From the NCBI GenBank assembly GCA_025457915.1, contig JALOTL010000005.1, positions 1-64,000 of the forward strand: 64,000 nucleotides of DNA. The letters run 5' to 3'. Below, piece after piece: positions 1-9,732 of the stretch (position 1 is the stretch's first letter; each line of letters opens with the position of its first letter). The notes beneath the pieces are model-generated. The model saw only the letters and a program-made list of their open reading frames with translations. It made no database searches and was not told the DNA's origin. The position numbers were made by a program, and so were the translations under genes. The DNA is from Spirochaetota bacterium. Its GTDB lineage: Bacteria; Spirochaetota; UBA4802; UBA5550.

Positions 1-698
1 AGGGTCATTTCGAGCACCTCGACGCTGCCGTAGCGCTCCCTCAGCTCATCCAGCGACCCCTCGGCGATGAATCTGCCCTCGTGCATTATGATTATTTTTT
101 CGCAGAGGTATTCGGCCTCCTCCATGTAGTGGGTCGTGAGTATCATGGTGGTCCCGTCTTTCCTGAGGCCCTTTATTATGGCCCAGATCTCCCTCCTGGA
201 ATTCGGGTCGAGGCCGGTCGTCGGTTCGTCCAGGAGCAGTATCCTCGGCCTGTTGATGAGAGCGAGGCCCAGGGCCAGCCTCTGCCGCTGTCCCCCGGAA
301 AGGTTCATCACGTAGCTGTCCCTTTTTTCCGACAGGCCGATCAGGTCCATCACCTCGGCAGGCCTGGTCCTGTCCCTGACGCCGTAGAAGCTTGAGAAAA
401 GATCCAGGGTCTCGAAGACGGTGATCTTGTCGATGAACCTGGTCTCCTGGAGGGAAATCCCCATGATTCCCCTGAGGCTTCTTTCGGACTTCCTGAACGG
501 GCTTCCGTAAAAAAGGATCTCGCCGGAGTCCGGGTTCTGTATCCCCTCGATCATCTCTATCAGCGTTGTTTTTCCCGCGCCGTTGGGGCCGAGCAGGGCC
601 ACGTAATCGCCGCTGTCTATTTCGAGGCTGATCCCGTCCACGGCCTTCACGTTCTTGAAGTATTTTTTAACGTTGCTGATTTGAAGCAGGGTTTCCAA
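1..698 (-). CDS. ABC transporter ATP-binding protein (3' end outside window)
   Basis: Reverse-strand translation LETLLQISNVKKYFKNVKAVDGISLEI..GPNGAGKTTLIEMIEG (Walker A)..NLSGGQRQRLALGLALINRPRILLLDEPTTGLDP (signature, Walker B). Probable TTG start at 696-698. Confidence 0.93.
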   Translation of the reverse strand, partial: METLLQISNVKKYFKNVKAVDGISLEIDSGDYVALLGPNGAGKTTLIEMIEGIQNPDSGEILFYGSPFRKSERSLRGIMGISLQETRFIDKITVFETLDLFSSFYGVRDRTRPAEVMDLIGLSEKRDSYVMNLSGGQRQRLALGLALINRPRILLLDEPTTGLDPNSRREIWAIIKGLRKDGTTMILTTHYMEEAEYLCEKIIIMHEGRFIAEGSLDELRERYGSVEVLEMT

Positions 699-849
699 GG
701 TGCCTTCCTTTAGGACAAATTTATGACGCGTTGGTTTTTTTTCAACCCATTTCTTGAAGGCCCCGCGATAAGCACTTGACCGGCGCGGCATCCGCGGCTA
801 AAGTCGTACGGAATTACTGGTCATCTTTTATTTAAGGGAGGTCAGGCAG

Positions 850-1284
850 TTGGACGGGGATCCAGTCAGGTTCGTGTCATCCGGCCTGTCCGGGGAATTC
901 GTAAAATACGTTTTCGCATCCTATCTGAAAAAGGACTATGTGGGCATGTCCGTTGTGCTGTACGTCGACGCGAAATCGGTGATAAAACAAATGTTTTTCA
1001 CCTCCAGGTCCGGGAACGCGGAGTGGATGAACGGCAGGGGGATATCCGGGTCGCATTTCTGGGAGAGCGAGGAGATGGCGAGGTCGGCGTCATACGTCTC
1101 AAGGAGGTACACCGCGATCCTGTCCGACGGTCCGGCCGGGGAGGAGCACGCGGAGGGGACCGTGATACCCGAGGTCCTCGGAAAAATGGAGAACGGGCTC
1201 CTCGCGGATTTCATAAAAGGCATCGTTAAGAGGAAAAGGACATCCAGGGTTTTCAGGCCTGAAAGATACGGCCTGGTCTCATGA
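850..1284 (+). CDS. hypothetical protein, 144 aa
   Basis: ORF with TTG start preceded by AGGGAGG; no family recognised. Confidence 0.6.
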   Translation: MDGDPVRFVSSGLSGEFVKYVFASYLKKDYVGMSVVLYVDAKSVIKQMFFTSRSGNAEWMNGRGISGSHFWESEEMARSASYVSRRYTAILSDGPAGEEHAEGTVIPEVLGKMENGLLADFIKGIVKRKRTSRVFRPERYGLVS

Positions 1285-1289
1285 CCGGC

Positions 1290-2933
1290 TCAAAGGGACA
1301 TCATCCCGGCAAGTTCCGGCGCCACTGATTTCAGGTGGGCCGAGGCTTCATCCATTGAAGCGAAAGGCCTCTGCAGAATAATGTCCGCGGCCCTGCGAGG
1401 GCCGATTCCGGGGATCAGTGCGAGAGCTTTTTCCGGAAGGGTGTTGAGGCTGATCGGAACGGGCAGGGCCAGGACGGACCTTTCCCTGTGAGATATGACT
1501 GCCGCGTCGTAAAATTTTCCTTTTTCAAGAGTCACAGGCATTTTTGATGTGATCGAATAGCTCGCTATCTGCTTCCCGTAAGAATAGCCGGACTTGATTT
1601 CAAGCACCCTGCAGTCCTTCAGAACCGTGCCTGGAGGATAGATTTTTTTCAGCATCGGTCCCTCTATCTCCTCCCTTATCCTCTTCTTGTAATACTCGTA
1701 CCGGTTTTCGACGCTTTTTGAGGTGCGGATTACGCGGCCGTAAAGGGGCGTGCCTGGAAACGGTAGGAGCCTCCTGATGTTGATTCTTTTGACGAGCAGG
1801 CCCTTCCCGAGGATTTCCGCGAGGGCCGAAAAGTTTTCCTCGAATGTTTTCATGGATTCGCCCTCGAGCCCGTGTATCAGGTTGATACCCGGGAGAATCG
1901 CGGGCAGGCCTTCATGCCTGGAGCCGCAGACCTCGTTTATTATGCCCACCGCCGCGACGGCCCCGGCCCTGTCGACCTTGAGGCTGTTTTTAGCGATCAC
2001 CTCGGGGTCGAATGACTCGATCCCGAGAGCGAGCGTGTCGCCCGGGGTCACGGCCCCGGAGATCACGGAAAGCACCTCCGAGGATTCGTCGGGATGGTTG
2101 ACTATGGTTCCCGGGTTCGCGTTGTCGACGTTCAGTATCCTTATCAGGCCGGCGCCCCTCATTTCCGCCAGGGGCCGGAAGAGGTTTTTCACCGCCTGCG
2201 GGTTTGGAACGGGAAAGCCCCCGGCAAAGCTTTCCATCCGGGTCTTGTACAGAAGTATGTCGGCCTGCCTTCCGATCCTGAACCTGGACACTCCGTTTTT
2301 TATTAGCGTCTCTATCTCGGAGATGATGTCCTCTTCGTCCCGGAACTCCACCCGGCCGATGAGCCCCTCCGAGCAGAAGGAGCAGTGCCCGAGCCTCGGG
2401 CAGCCCCTGTAGGTCTCGATCTCGCATATGACGTCCGGAAAATCAGGGTGGCGCCTCACGACGTCCGCGCCAAGCACCGACCATCTCGATATCTCGCCCG
2501 CGGTCCTCGGTCCGTCCGTTCCCCCGCCCCGGAGCGAGGAGTGGGCGTATTTCTCTATGTCCCAGGAAATTATGACCGCGTTGGGATGCCCCTCCCCGAA
2601 GACCCTGGAGATCAGGCCCCCGACCGCGAACCTCGTGGAGGGGTTTCCCGCGATTATCCTCCTCATCTCGGCGAGGGTTCCTATCCTGCTGCCGAGGTAT
2701 CTTCCCGGCACTACCGCGCCCCCGATGAGGAAAACGGTGGCGTAGCCGCCTTCTATCGCGTAACCCGAATTCCGGAGCGAGTCGATTGTCGCGTAGTCTA
2801 TGTCGGATGGTTCAGCGCCGGAATCGACGAGGGCGCCGAAGATGTACCTCGGATAGGGTGAAATGAAGGGCGGGACCCCCAGGCAGGCCGGCTCGTCGAC
2901 GAAGCAGTCCAGTATTAGGTGTTTTTTTTTCAT
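1290..2933 (-). CDS. radical SAM protein with C-terminal helix-hairpin-helix (COG1031/MJ1487-like)
   Basis: TYRGCPRLGHCSFCSEG cysteine cluster; C-terminal LPGIGPRRAADIILQRPF helix-hairpin-helix. Confidence 0.8.
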   Translation of the reverse strand: MKKKHLILDCFVDEPACLGVPPFISPYPRYIFGALVDSGAEPSDIDYATIDSLRNSGYAIEGGYATVFLIGGAVVPGRYLGSRIGTLAEMRRIIAGNPSTRFAVGGLISRVFGEGHPNAVIISWDIEKYAHSSLRGGGTDGPRTAGEISRWSVLGADVVRRHPDFPDVICEIETYRGCPRLGHCSFCSEGLIGRVEFRDEEDIISEIETLIKNGVSRFRIGRQADILLYKTRMESFAGGFPVPNPQAVKNLFRPLAEMRGAGLIRILNVDNANPGTIVNHPDESSEVLSVISGAVTPGDTLALGIESFDPEVIAKNSLKVDRAGAVAAVGIINEVCGSRHEGLPAILPGINLIHGLEGESMKTFEENFSALAEILGKGLLVKRINIRRLLPFPGTPLYGRVIRTSKSVENRYEYYKKRIREEIEGPMLKKIYPPGTVLKDCRVLEIKSGYSYGKQIASYSITSKMPVTLEKGKFYDAAVISHRERSVLALPVPISLNTLPEKALALIPGIGPRRAADIILQRPFASMDEASAHLKSVAPELAGMMSL

Positions 2934-3505
2934 ATCCCGGCCAGGGCCGATTCCATGTCGGTTTTCATGAACCCGCGTATCTTGCCCTCGACCTTCAGGA
3001 CGAACTCCTTGTTTTCGATTATGATGTTCCTGATGTATTCGTTTATGCCGTAGCGCTCGGCAAGATCGGCGACCCTGTCGTCCACGGTCACGACTGTGTC
3101 GTGCATCACCCGCTTGTCAGCGTAAAAGACGATCTCCCGCTCCTCGAGGCGGCCTCCGGCGTCGAAGTTTTCGAACGCGACGTGCGATTCAACGGCGCAG
3201 GCTATCCGCTCATCCATACCGAGATCCCTCAGCATCTCGGCCCCGATGAGGTCATGGCGCCTTTCGCCCGTCCCGATGGTCCTGGTCTTCGCTATGTCGT
3301 GAAGGAGAGCGGCCGCGGCGACGAGGCCCCTGTCGACCGCTGAAGGGTCAGCCAGGCCGTCGACGATCGCGAGGCACACGTTCCTGACCTGTTCCGAGTG
3401 CCTCCTTATGTTTTCCAGCATGCCGCAGCGCTCCATGAGCTCCCGGCATTCCGTCTCGGAGGGTATGTACGCCGCTTCAGGCCTTGATAATTGATATCCT
3501 GTCAT
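2930..3505 (-). CDS. HD-domain phosphohydrolase-like protein
   Basis: RRHSEQV..AAALLHDIAKTRTIGTGERRHDLIGAEML HD motif; ATGA-type overlap with downstream gene. Confidence 0.85.
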   Translation of the reverse strand: MTGYQLSRPEAAYIPSETECRELMERCGMLENIRRHSEQVRNVCLAIVDGLADPSAVDRGLVAAAALLHDIAKTRTIGTGERRHDLIGAEMLRDLGMDERIACAVESHVAFENFDAGGRLEEREIVFYADKRVMHDTVVTVDDRVADLAERYGINEYIRNIIIENKEFVLKVEGKIRGFMKTDMESALAGI

Positions 3506-4244
3506 CGATTTTCAGTCCGTATGCCGCAGATATGGATTCCATGTTCATGGAGAGCTCCATGAAGCCCGAGCTCCCCTCCAGCAGTCCCGGTTCATCCCTT
3601 TCCAGGTCTGAATAGGTGCGGCAGGCCTTCGCCGTGAAAAGCCCGCCGACAGTGTAGTATCCAGCCTCCGTCAGGTCAATTTCTTTATTCGGCACGGAGG
3701 TGATCGCGTTGCCGAAGCCGTCGACGTGCTGTATGACGCACTCCAACGCTCCGCCGGAATTATTATAGTCCGGGAATTTTTTTATGACCGGGTCGTAAAT
3801 TTCCCTCCCGAAATCTTCAGGAGGGGCCCCGGATGAGAGCCCTGCCGCCACAGGCGCGAAAACGTCCCTCCCGTGAAAAGTCGCCGATGCGCCGGGAAAG
3901 GCCGCGGCGTCTATTTCATAATACCGCGTTCCGCCCGCGGCGGCGGGTGATATTATCCCGCTGTCGGGCAGGACGAACCTGTAGCCGGAGCCATCAGCGA
4001 TGAGCGCCCTCCTCGCGCTTCCGACACCTGGGTCCACGACCGCGAGAAAGACGGTCCCGCGCGGGAACCAGCCGAGGCAGGCGCTGAGTATGTACTGTGC
4101 GTTGGTCACTGAATACCGGGCTATGCCGTGCGTGACGTCGATTATATCGGCGCCGGGGCTTTCCTTTTTTATCGAGGCCTTCAGGAGGCCGGCGAAATAG
4201 TCGCCCGGACCGAAGTCCGTCATGATCGCGATTATATCATTCAT
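3477..4244 (-). CDS. SAM hydroxide adenosyltransferase / S-adenosylmethionine hydrolase family (DUF62)
   Basis: MNDIIAIMTDFGPGDYFAGLLKASI..VFLAVVDPGVGSARRALI..DGFGNAITS; start set at the MNDIIAI methionine. Confidence 0.88.
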   Translation of the reverse strand: MNDIIAIMTDFGPGDYFAGLLKASIKKESPGADIIDVTHGIARYSVTNAQYILSACLGWFPRGTVFLAVVDPGVGSARRALIADGSGYRFVLPDSGIISPAAAGGTRYYEIDAAAFPGASATFHGRDVFAPVAAGLSSGAPPEDFGREIYDPVIKKFPDYNNSGGALECVIQHVDGFGNAITSVPNKEIDLTEAGYYTVGGLFTAKACRTYSDLERDEPGLLEGSSGFMELSMNMESISAAYGLKIDDRISIIKA

Positions 4245-4409
4245 AAGCACCAGGGAAAAAGGCCGTAACGGTCTGCCGGCTTTTATCAGGATACAGGCCG
4301 CTTTACATCCGGTCAATTATTAATCCCTGCAGTCATGCCCTGATTTCATTTTTATATTGACACCCCCGGTTAAGGGGATGTAAGAATCGGCCTTGAAGGA
4401 CATTTAAAC

Positions 4410-5639
4410 ATGGATGAAAAAACAACAGGCCTGAAGGATTTCCTCGAATCAAGAATGCCCCGTTACATGGAAATCCTTGAAGAGATGGTCGGAATAAATT
4501 CCTGCACGGCCAACCCGGAAGGGGTGGATGCCCTGGGAATGTTCACCGCCGGGGTATTCGGAGAGCTGGGCTTCGAGGTAGAATTCGTTCCTTCGGAGAA
4601 CCGGGGATGCGGCAGGCACCTTGTCCTGACGAGAAAAGGTGGGGGCGGCAAAAAAATCGGCCTCGTCTCCCACCTGGACACGGTCTTTCCCGGGGAAGAG
4701 GAGAAAAGGAACGGCTTCGCCTGGAGGGTGGAGGGCGACCGGGCCTACGGACCGGGGACGAACGACATCAAGGGCGGGACGGTGATGATGCTCGCGCTGC
4801 TCGAAGCGGTGAGGCGCGTCGACGAGGACCTGTACCTGGACACGACATGGGTGCTTCTCCTTGACGCGTCCGAGGAGACTGAGTCCGCGGATTTCGGGAG
4901 GCTCTGCGTCGGGCGGCTCGGCGGCGCGGCCGCGTGCCTTGTCTTCGAGGGGGGCGAGATGATCGATGGCGCATGGGCCCTTGTAACTGCAAGGAAGGGA
5001 AGGGCCGAATTCAAGATGACCGCCGAGGGAAGGGGAGCCCATTCTGGCGTATCACTCGGGGACGGCGCGAACGCGATACTCCAGCTTTCCGACGCCGTAA
5101 GGACCGTTTCCGGTTTCACGGATTTCGACAGGGGCCTGACCTTCAATATCGGGACCGTTTCCGGCGGTACCGTGACCAACAGGGTGCCGCACCGGGCGGA
5201 GGCCCGCGGGGAGATGAGGGCGTTCGACCCGGATGTTTTCGAGGAGGGCCTTTCGATGCTGAGGTCGATGGACGGCTACTCGAGCGTGAAAAGCCGGGAC
5301 GGCGGATACGCATGCAGGGTCCGCATGGAGATCACCAGGACCAGCGGATCATGGCCGCGCAACAGCCTGACGGACGGGCTTTTCGAAGCGTGGGAAAGGG
5401 CCTCCGCCTTGCTGGGAATGTCGGCTGTCGCGGTGGAGCGGGGCGGATTGAGCGACGGGAACCATACCTGGAATTCAGTTCCCACGATAGACGGACTCGG
5501 TCCGCTGGGCGACAACTGCCACTGCTCTGAACGGGAACCGGACGGGAGCAAGGACCAGGAATACTCGGTCATATCCTCCTTCGTACCGAAGACCGTGCTC
5601 AACGCCTTCGCCGTCATGGATATTCTCGGACGCGGCTGA
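4410..5639 (+). CDS. M20 family metallopeptidase
   Basis: VSHLDTVFPG..YGPGTNDIKGGTVMML..ARKGRAEFKMTAEGRGAHSG..LSDGNHTWNSVPTIDGLGPLG. Confidence 0.9.
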   Translation: MDEKTTGLKDFLESRMPRYMEILEEMVGINSCTANPEGVDALGMFTAGVFGELGFEVEFVPSENRGCGRHLVLTRKGGGGKKIGLVSHLDTVFPGEEEKRNGFAWRVEGDRAYGPGTNDIKGGTVMMLALLEAVRRVDEDLYLDTTWVLLLDASEETESADFGRLCVGRLGGAAACLVFEGGEMIDGAWALVTARKGRAEFKMTAEGRGAHSGVSLGDGANAILQLSDAVRTVSGFTDFDRGLTFNIGTVSGGTVTNRVPHRAEARGEMRAFDPDVFEEGLSMLRSMDGYSSVKSRDGGYACRVRMEITRTSGSWPRNSLTDGLFEAWERASALLGMSAVAVERGGLSDGNHTWNSVPTIDGLGPLGDNCHCSEREPDGSKDQEYSVISSFVPKTVLNAFAVMDILGRG

Positions 5640-5651
5640 TCCGGGGGTTGT

Positions 5652-8399
5652 TCAGGATTTTTTCATTTCAACAGCGATCAGGGTGAAATCGTCGTTAAAG
5701 ACACCACCGGATTTTTTTCCGCGCCATTCAAGTATTTCTCCGAACACGGATCCGGTAAAATCCCCGCCGGTTCCGCGGGCGTGTTTTTTAATGATTTCCT
5801 TGAACCTTCCGTATCCCAGCATTTCACCCGATTCGTTTTTCGCCTCGACCGCGCAGTCCGTGTAGAAAATTATCCGGTCTCCCTCGTTAAGATCGAGGGT
5901 TGACTGGGGGTACTCCTCCCCCGGGGCCACCCCGATGGGTTTCCCCCCTCCCGCGACCTCCGTGACCGACCCGTCCTTCATTCTCCATATCAGGACAGGG
6001 CAGTGGCCCGCGTTGGACGAGTGCATCTTCATTTCGCCGGCGTCGATTGTCGCCGAACACGCGGTCGCGTACTGCCCGTGGGTATATCCGCACATTATTT
6101 CATTGATTCTTTTCAGCAGTTCCCGCGGCTCCTGCACGGTTTCCCTGTAGCAGGAATAGACGGCCTGCAGCATCGCGCTCACGTAGGCCGCGGGTATCCC
6201 GTGCCCGGTGATGTCGGATACGAGTATCCCGGCGACCGGTCCGCCTGCCGGCCTGATGTCGTAAAAGTCGCCCCCGACCGCGCTCATGGGCCTGTATATC
6301 GCCGACACTTCCATGCCGCTGATTTCCGGGGGGATCGGCGCGATCAGCGTTCGCTGTATCTCCTTCGCGAGTTCCATTTCCTGCCGGATCATGACCAGCG
6401 TGTCGTGCTCCCTGACCGAATTTTTCAGCGACACAAGGTTCCCGACCCTGGAAACCAGCTCCCTCCCCGTTACCGGCTTTGAGACGTAGTCGTTCGCCCC
6501 TGCATCCAGGCCTGCGGCGATGTCTTCGGGATTTTTTCTAGCAGTCAGCATCAGCACCGGCAGCTCGAACCGGGTGTGCCTTTCCCTTATAATCCTGCAG
6601 ATGTCGTACCCGGACATCCCGGGGAGCATGACGTCCAGGATGACAAGGTCCGGCAGGGGCCCCCGGTCGATGGATTCAAGCAGGCCGATTCCGTTCGTCT
6701 GTGTTTCCACGCCGTAGCCCTGGAGCGTCAGGTGATTGACCATCACCTGGACGTTCACCGGCTCGTCGTCCACCAGTATGATCCGTCCGGTCTCCGGGCC
6801 GCGCGGACGCACTTTTGCCGCCGGATGGCGTTCCGGACCGGCTGCCGCGGGTTTGCCGCCGACTGGGCCGCCGTACGTGCTGACCGCGGAGCCGTTTTCA
6901 TGGCTCCTGAGGGTGAAATGAAATGCGGTCCCTCCGCCGGGTCCCGGCTCGAACCATATCCTGCCCCCGTGGAGGTTGACGAGGTTCCTCGTTATGGCAA
7001 GTCCGAGTCCGACGCCGCCGTACCTTCTTGACGCCGACCCGTCCGCCTGAACGAACGGATCGAACATCTCCGACCCTGTCCCCGGGTCGATGCCTGTTCC
7101 GGTATCGATGACCGATATCCTCGTCATGCCGTCAGGCTCCGCTGACGCGCTGATTGTCACAGTGCCGGCGTCTGTGAACTTGACGGCGTTACCGACCAGG
7201 TTCAGCATGATCTGCTGTAGCCTTCCGGGTTCGCCGATGACTGGAGCCGACCCTGGCTCGATCATCAAGGCCAGCCCTATCGATTTTTTTTCCGCCGCCG
7301 GTTTGAGAAGGGAGACTGCATACGAGCAGACCGATTCCATGTCGACCGGGACCATAAGTATGGAGACGTCGCCGTGGGTCAGCCTGGAAAAGTCGAGTAT
7401 GTCGTCCACCAGTCCGGACAGTCTTATCCCGCTCGAGGAAATCAGCGCGAGATTCCTGGACGTCTCCTCTCCGACCGGGCCGGCCGCGCCCTGGGACATC
7501 GATTCCGCGAGACCTATTATCCCCTGGAGTGGCGTCCTGAGTTCATGCGAGATGTTCGCCAGGAATTCGTCCTTGAGCCGGTCAATCCTGACCAGCTCCC
7601 TGTTCATGACCTCCAACCGTGCGAACTGACGCTTGAGTCCCTCCGCCATGCTGTTGAATGTGGCGCCGAGCCTTCCCATCTCGTCGCTGCCCGCGGCATG
7701 GATCCTGTGGTCGAGATCGCCGGATTCTATCCTTTCCGCGCCGGCCGTCAGCTCCGAAAGCGGCCTCGAAATCACCCTGCTTATGAAAAAACCCAGGAGC
7801 CCCGAAGCGATAATGACTATCGCCACCGCGCTGAAGATGACCCTCCTGATCGTTTTTAAGGACCTGAGCGCCTGCTCCCTTGAATAAACCAGCCTGCCGA
7901 TGCAGTAAAAAGACCTGTTGGGAGACCTGTCCGCGTATATGAATTCCAGGCAGACGCCGCCGTATCCGGGAAGCGAAATTTCCCTGAACGGCGGGGCGGT
8001 TTTAATCCTGTCCAGCTCGACGCCGGAAATTTTTTTCCGGTTCCCCGAAGTCCCGGCGGTTTGCGATGGACTCACGTAGCTGGCCAGAACGACGCCGTCC
8101 AGTTCCCTGTTTTTAGTCGTCAGAACCGCCTCGCCGAGCAGCAGCCCCTCGTCCGCGAGGGGTTTGAGCGACGTCATGATGTCCCTGGCGTCGATTCTGG
8201 CCTGTTCGACATCGGCGCTGTCCATCAGGAGGATATTCATGGAAGACCTGGAAATTATCCTGCACACGGTCTGGCCGTGCCTGGCGATATTGTCCATTCT
8301 TTCCTTTTCCTCCTTGTCGAGGATATATACGGAAAGGGGCAGGGTGGCGGTTATAATTATGGCAGTGAATGCCAGGATGAGTTTGAATTTCAGTTTCAT
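5652..8399 (-). CDS. membrane hybrid histidine kinase: HAMP-HisKA-HATPase-REC-SpoIIE/PP2C phosphatase
   Basis: HAMP region; DEFLANISHELRTPLQ (HisKA); GGVGLGLAITRNLV (HATPase); ILVDDEPVNVQVM..VILDVMLPGMSGYD (REC); SAVGGDFYDIRP..VSDITGHGIPAAYVSAML (SpoIIE). Confidence 0.92.
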   Translation of the reverse strand: MKLKFKLILAFTAIIITATLPLSVYILDKEEKERMDNIARHGQTVCRIISRSSMNILLMDSADVEQARIDARDIMTSLKPLADEGLLLGEAVLTTKNRELDGVVLASYVSPSQTAGTSGNRKKISGVELDRIKTAPPFREISLPGYGGVCLEFIYADRSPNRSFYCIGRLVYSREQALRSLKTIRRVIFSAVAIVIIASGLLGFFISRVISRPLSELTAGAERIESGDLDHRIHAAGSDEMGRLGATFNSMAEGLKRQFARLEVMNRELVRIDRLKDEFLANISHELRTPLQGIIGLAESMSQGAAGPVGEETSRNLALISSSGIRLSGLVDDILDFSRLTHGDVSILMVPVDMESVCSYAVSLLKPAAEKKSIGLALMIEPGSAPVIGEPGRLQQIMLNLVGNAVKFTDAGTVTISASAEPDGMTRISVIDTGTGIDPGTGSEMFDPFVQADGSASRRYGGVGLGLAITRNLVNLHGGRIWFEPGPGGGTAFHFTLRSHENGSAVSTYGGPVGGKPAAAGPERHPAAKVRPRGPETGRIILVDDEPVNVQVMVNHLTLQGYGVETQTNGIGLLESIDRGPLPDLVILDVMLPGMSGYDICRIIRERHTRFELPVLMLTARKNPEDIAAGLDAGANDYVSKPVTGRELVSRVGNLVSLKNSVREHDTLVMIRQEMELAKEIQRTLIAPIPPEISGMEVSAIYRPMSAVGGDFYDIRPAGGPVAGILVSDITGHGIPAAYVSAMLQAVYSCYRETVQEPRELLKRINEIMCGYTHGQYATACSATIDAGEMKMHSSNAGHCPVLIWRMKDGSVTEVAGGGKPIGVAPGEEYPQSTLDLNEGDRIIFYTDCAVEAKNESGEMLGYGRFKEIIKKHARGTGGDFTGSVFGEILEWRGKKSGGVFNDDFTLIAVEMKKS

Positions 8400-8587
8400 G
8401 CCATCATGTCCGAATGCGGTTTAATAAAAATAGATCCGCTGACCGCCGGAGAAAAGAAAGAACGTCCGGGGCCGCGATGCGGCGCATCGTATTTTTGACG
8501 GTTTACGGATTTTATTTGTGCTTTACAAAAAAAGCATCGGATGATAAAAAAAGCAAATAATTTATTATTAATATTCAAGAGACGGAA

Positions 8588-8914
8588 ATGGATATATTTA
8601 CCAGGGAAGTAGGCCAGTATCATATTATCGAGGTCGCCGACAAGGTTGATCTGTACAATATAAAGGAATTCAGGAAAATCATCTACGAGGCCGCGGACGG
8701 AAGATACGGCCACATCGCGGTCGAGCTGAGGGGCAACACCTACGAGATGGATTCAAGCGTCATAAGTGCCCTCATCTCGGTTCAGAAAAAAATGGAGGCC
8801 AACAGGGGGACCTTCGTCATAATTAATATTTCGGAGGATATCCAGTCTCTTCTCAAGCTCGCCGGGCTCAGCGACTACTTCAAATTCTGCGAGGACGTAG
8901 AACAGCTGGTCTGA
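8588..8914 (+). CDS. STAS-domain anti-sigma factor antagonist-like protein
   Basis: 108 aa; YEMDSSVISALISVQKKMEANRGTFVIINISEDIQSLLKLAGLSDYF. Confidence 0.88.
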   Translation: MDIFTREVGQYHIIEVADKVDLYNIKEFRKIIYEAADGRYGHIAVELRGNTYEMDSSVISALISVQKKMEANRGTFVIINISEDIQSLLKLAGLSDYFKFCEDVEQLV

Positions 8915-8915
8915 A

Positions 8916-9617
8916 TCAGCCGTTGATGAAGAAAATAGTCCCGAGATCGGTGATTCTTTCTCGTGAAAGAAATACCGCATCGTGCCCGTTTTTTTCGATG
9001 AAATCCATGATCGCTGACGATTCCGGGAGATGGGAAATGCAGCCAGTGAAAACCAGGCTGCGGCCGTAGTGGCCGGTGGCCCCGCCGATGAACCCGTGTG
9101 CGTAGCCGGGCAGGGCCACGTTCCCCGGCGCGATCAGCAGTGATTCCAGCCCCGGGCTATCGGCCTTTTCATGTATCACGCTGTCTTCCGTGATAATCCC
9201 GCGCGCGCCGAGAACCGCAGTCGAGCATTTCGCATAGCCCTGCGTCACGTTGATGAATCCGACTCCCCGGGACTCAAGGCAGCCCCTGACCGTGTTTTCG
9301 GTAAATTCCGTCCTGTGCAGGGCTGTACGGCCAATGCAGGCTATATTGTAATGCGTGTCCGCCGGGTATTTCCCAATCCGCGTGCCGCATATCACGATGC
9401 CGCAGCACCCCTCTATTTTTTTCAGGAAATCAACCGATATATCGGGATGGCAGAACGCTGTGTTTTCATGTATGAACAGCTGTATGTCGGGGTGACCTGA
9501 AAGGGGGGCTGCCACCGCGCCCGACCTGCCGATTTCGACGGGCTCGAAGTCCAGTTTTTTTATCGACGACCTTACTTCTTCCGTAGCGTCCGGATTTATT
9601 ACGGCGATGCGTTTCAT
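8916..9617 (-). CDS. DUF6873-like (GME-fold) protein
   Basis: MKRIAVINPDATEEVRSS..GVGFINVTQGYAKCSTAVL..GFIGGATGHYG; start uncertain (ORF track 9647). Family named from memory. Confidence 0.6.
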   Translation of the reverse strand: MKRIAVINPDATEEVRSSIKKLDFEPVEIGRSGAVAAPLSGHPDIQLFIHENTAFCHPDISVDFLKKIEGCCGIVICGTRIGKYPADTHYNIACIGRTALHRTEFTENTVRGCLESRGVGFINVTQGYAKCSTAVLGARGIITEDSVIHEKADSPGLESLLIAPGNVALPGYAHGFIGGATGHYGRSLVFTGCISHLPESSAIMDFIEKNGHDAVFLSRERITDLGTIFFING

Positions 9618-9732
9618 GAATTCCATGAATGTTAAAATAATTGACACCCGCCGGGGCTGGTTGATAGTCAGGCTTCAGGGCCATGGGACCGTCCCGGGAA
9701 GGGCGGCATGAAAATTCATTCGGAGAACGGAT

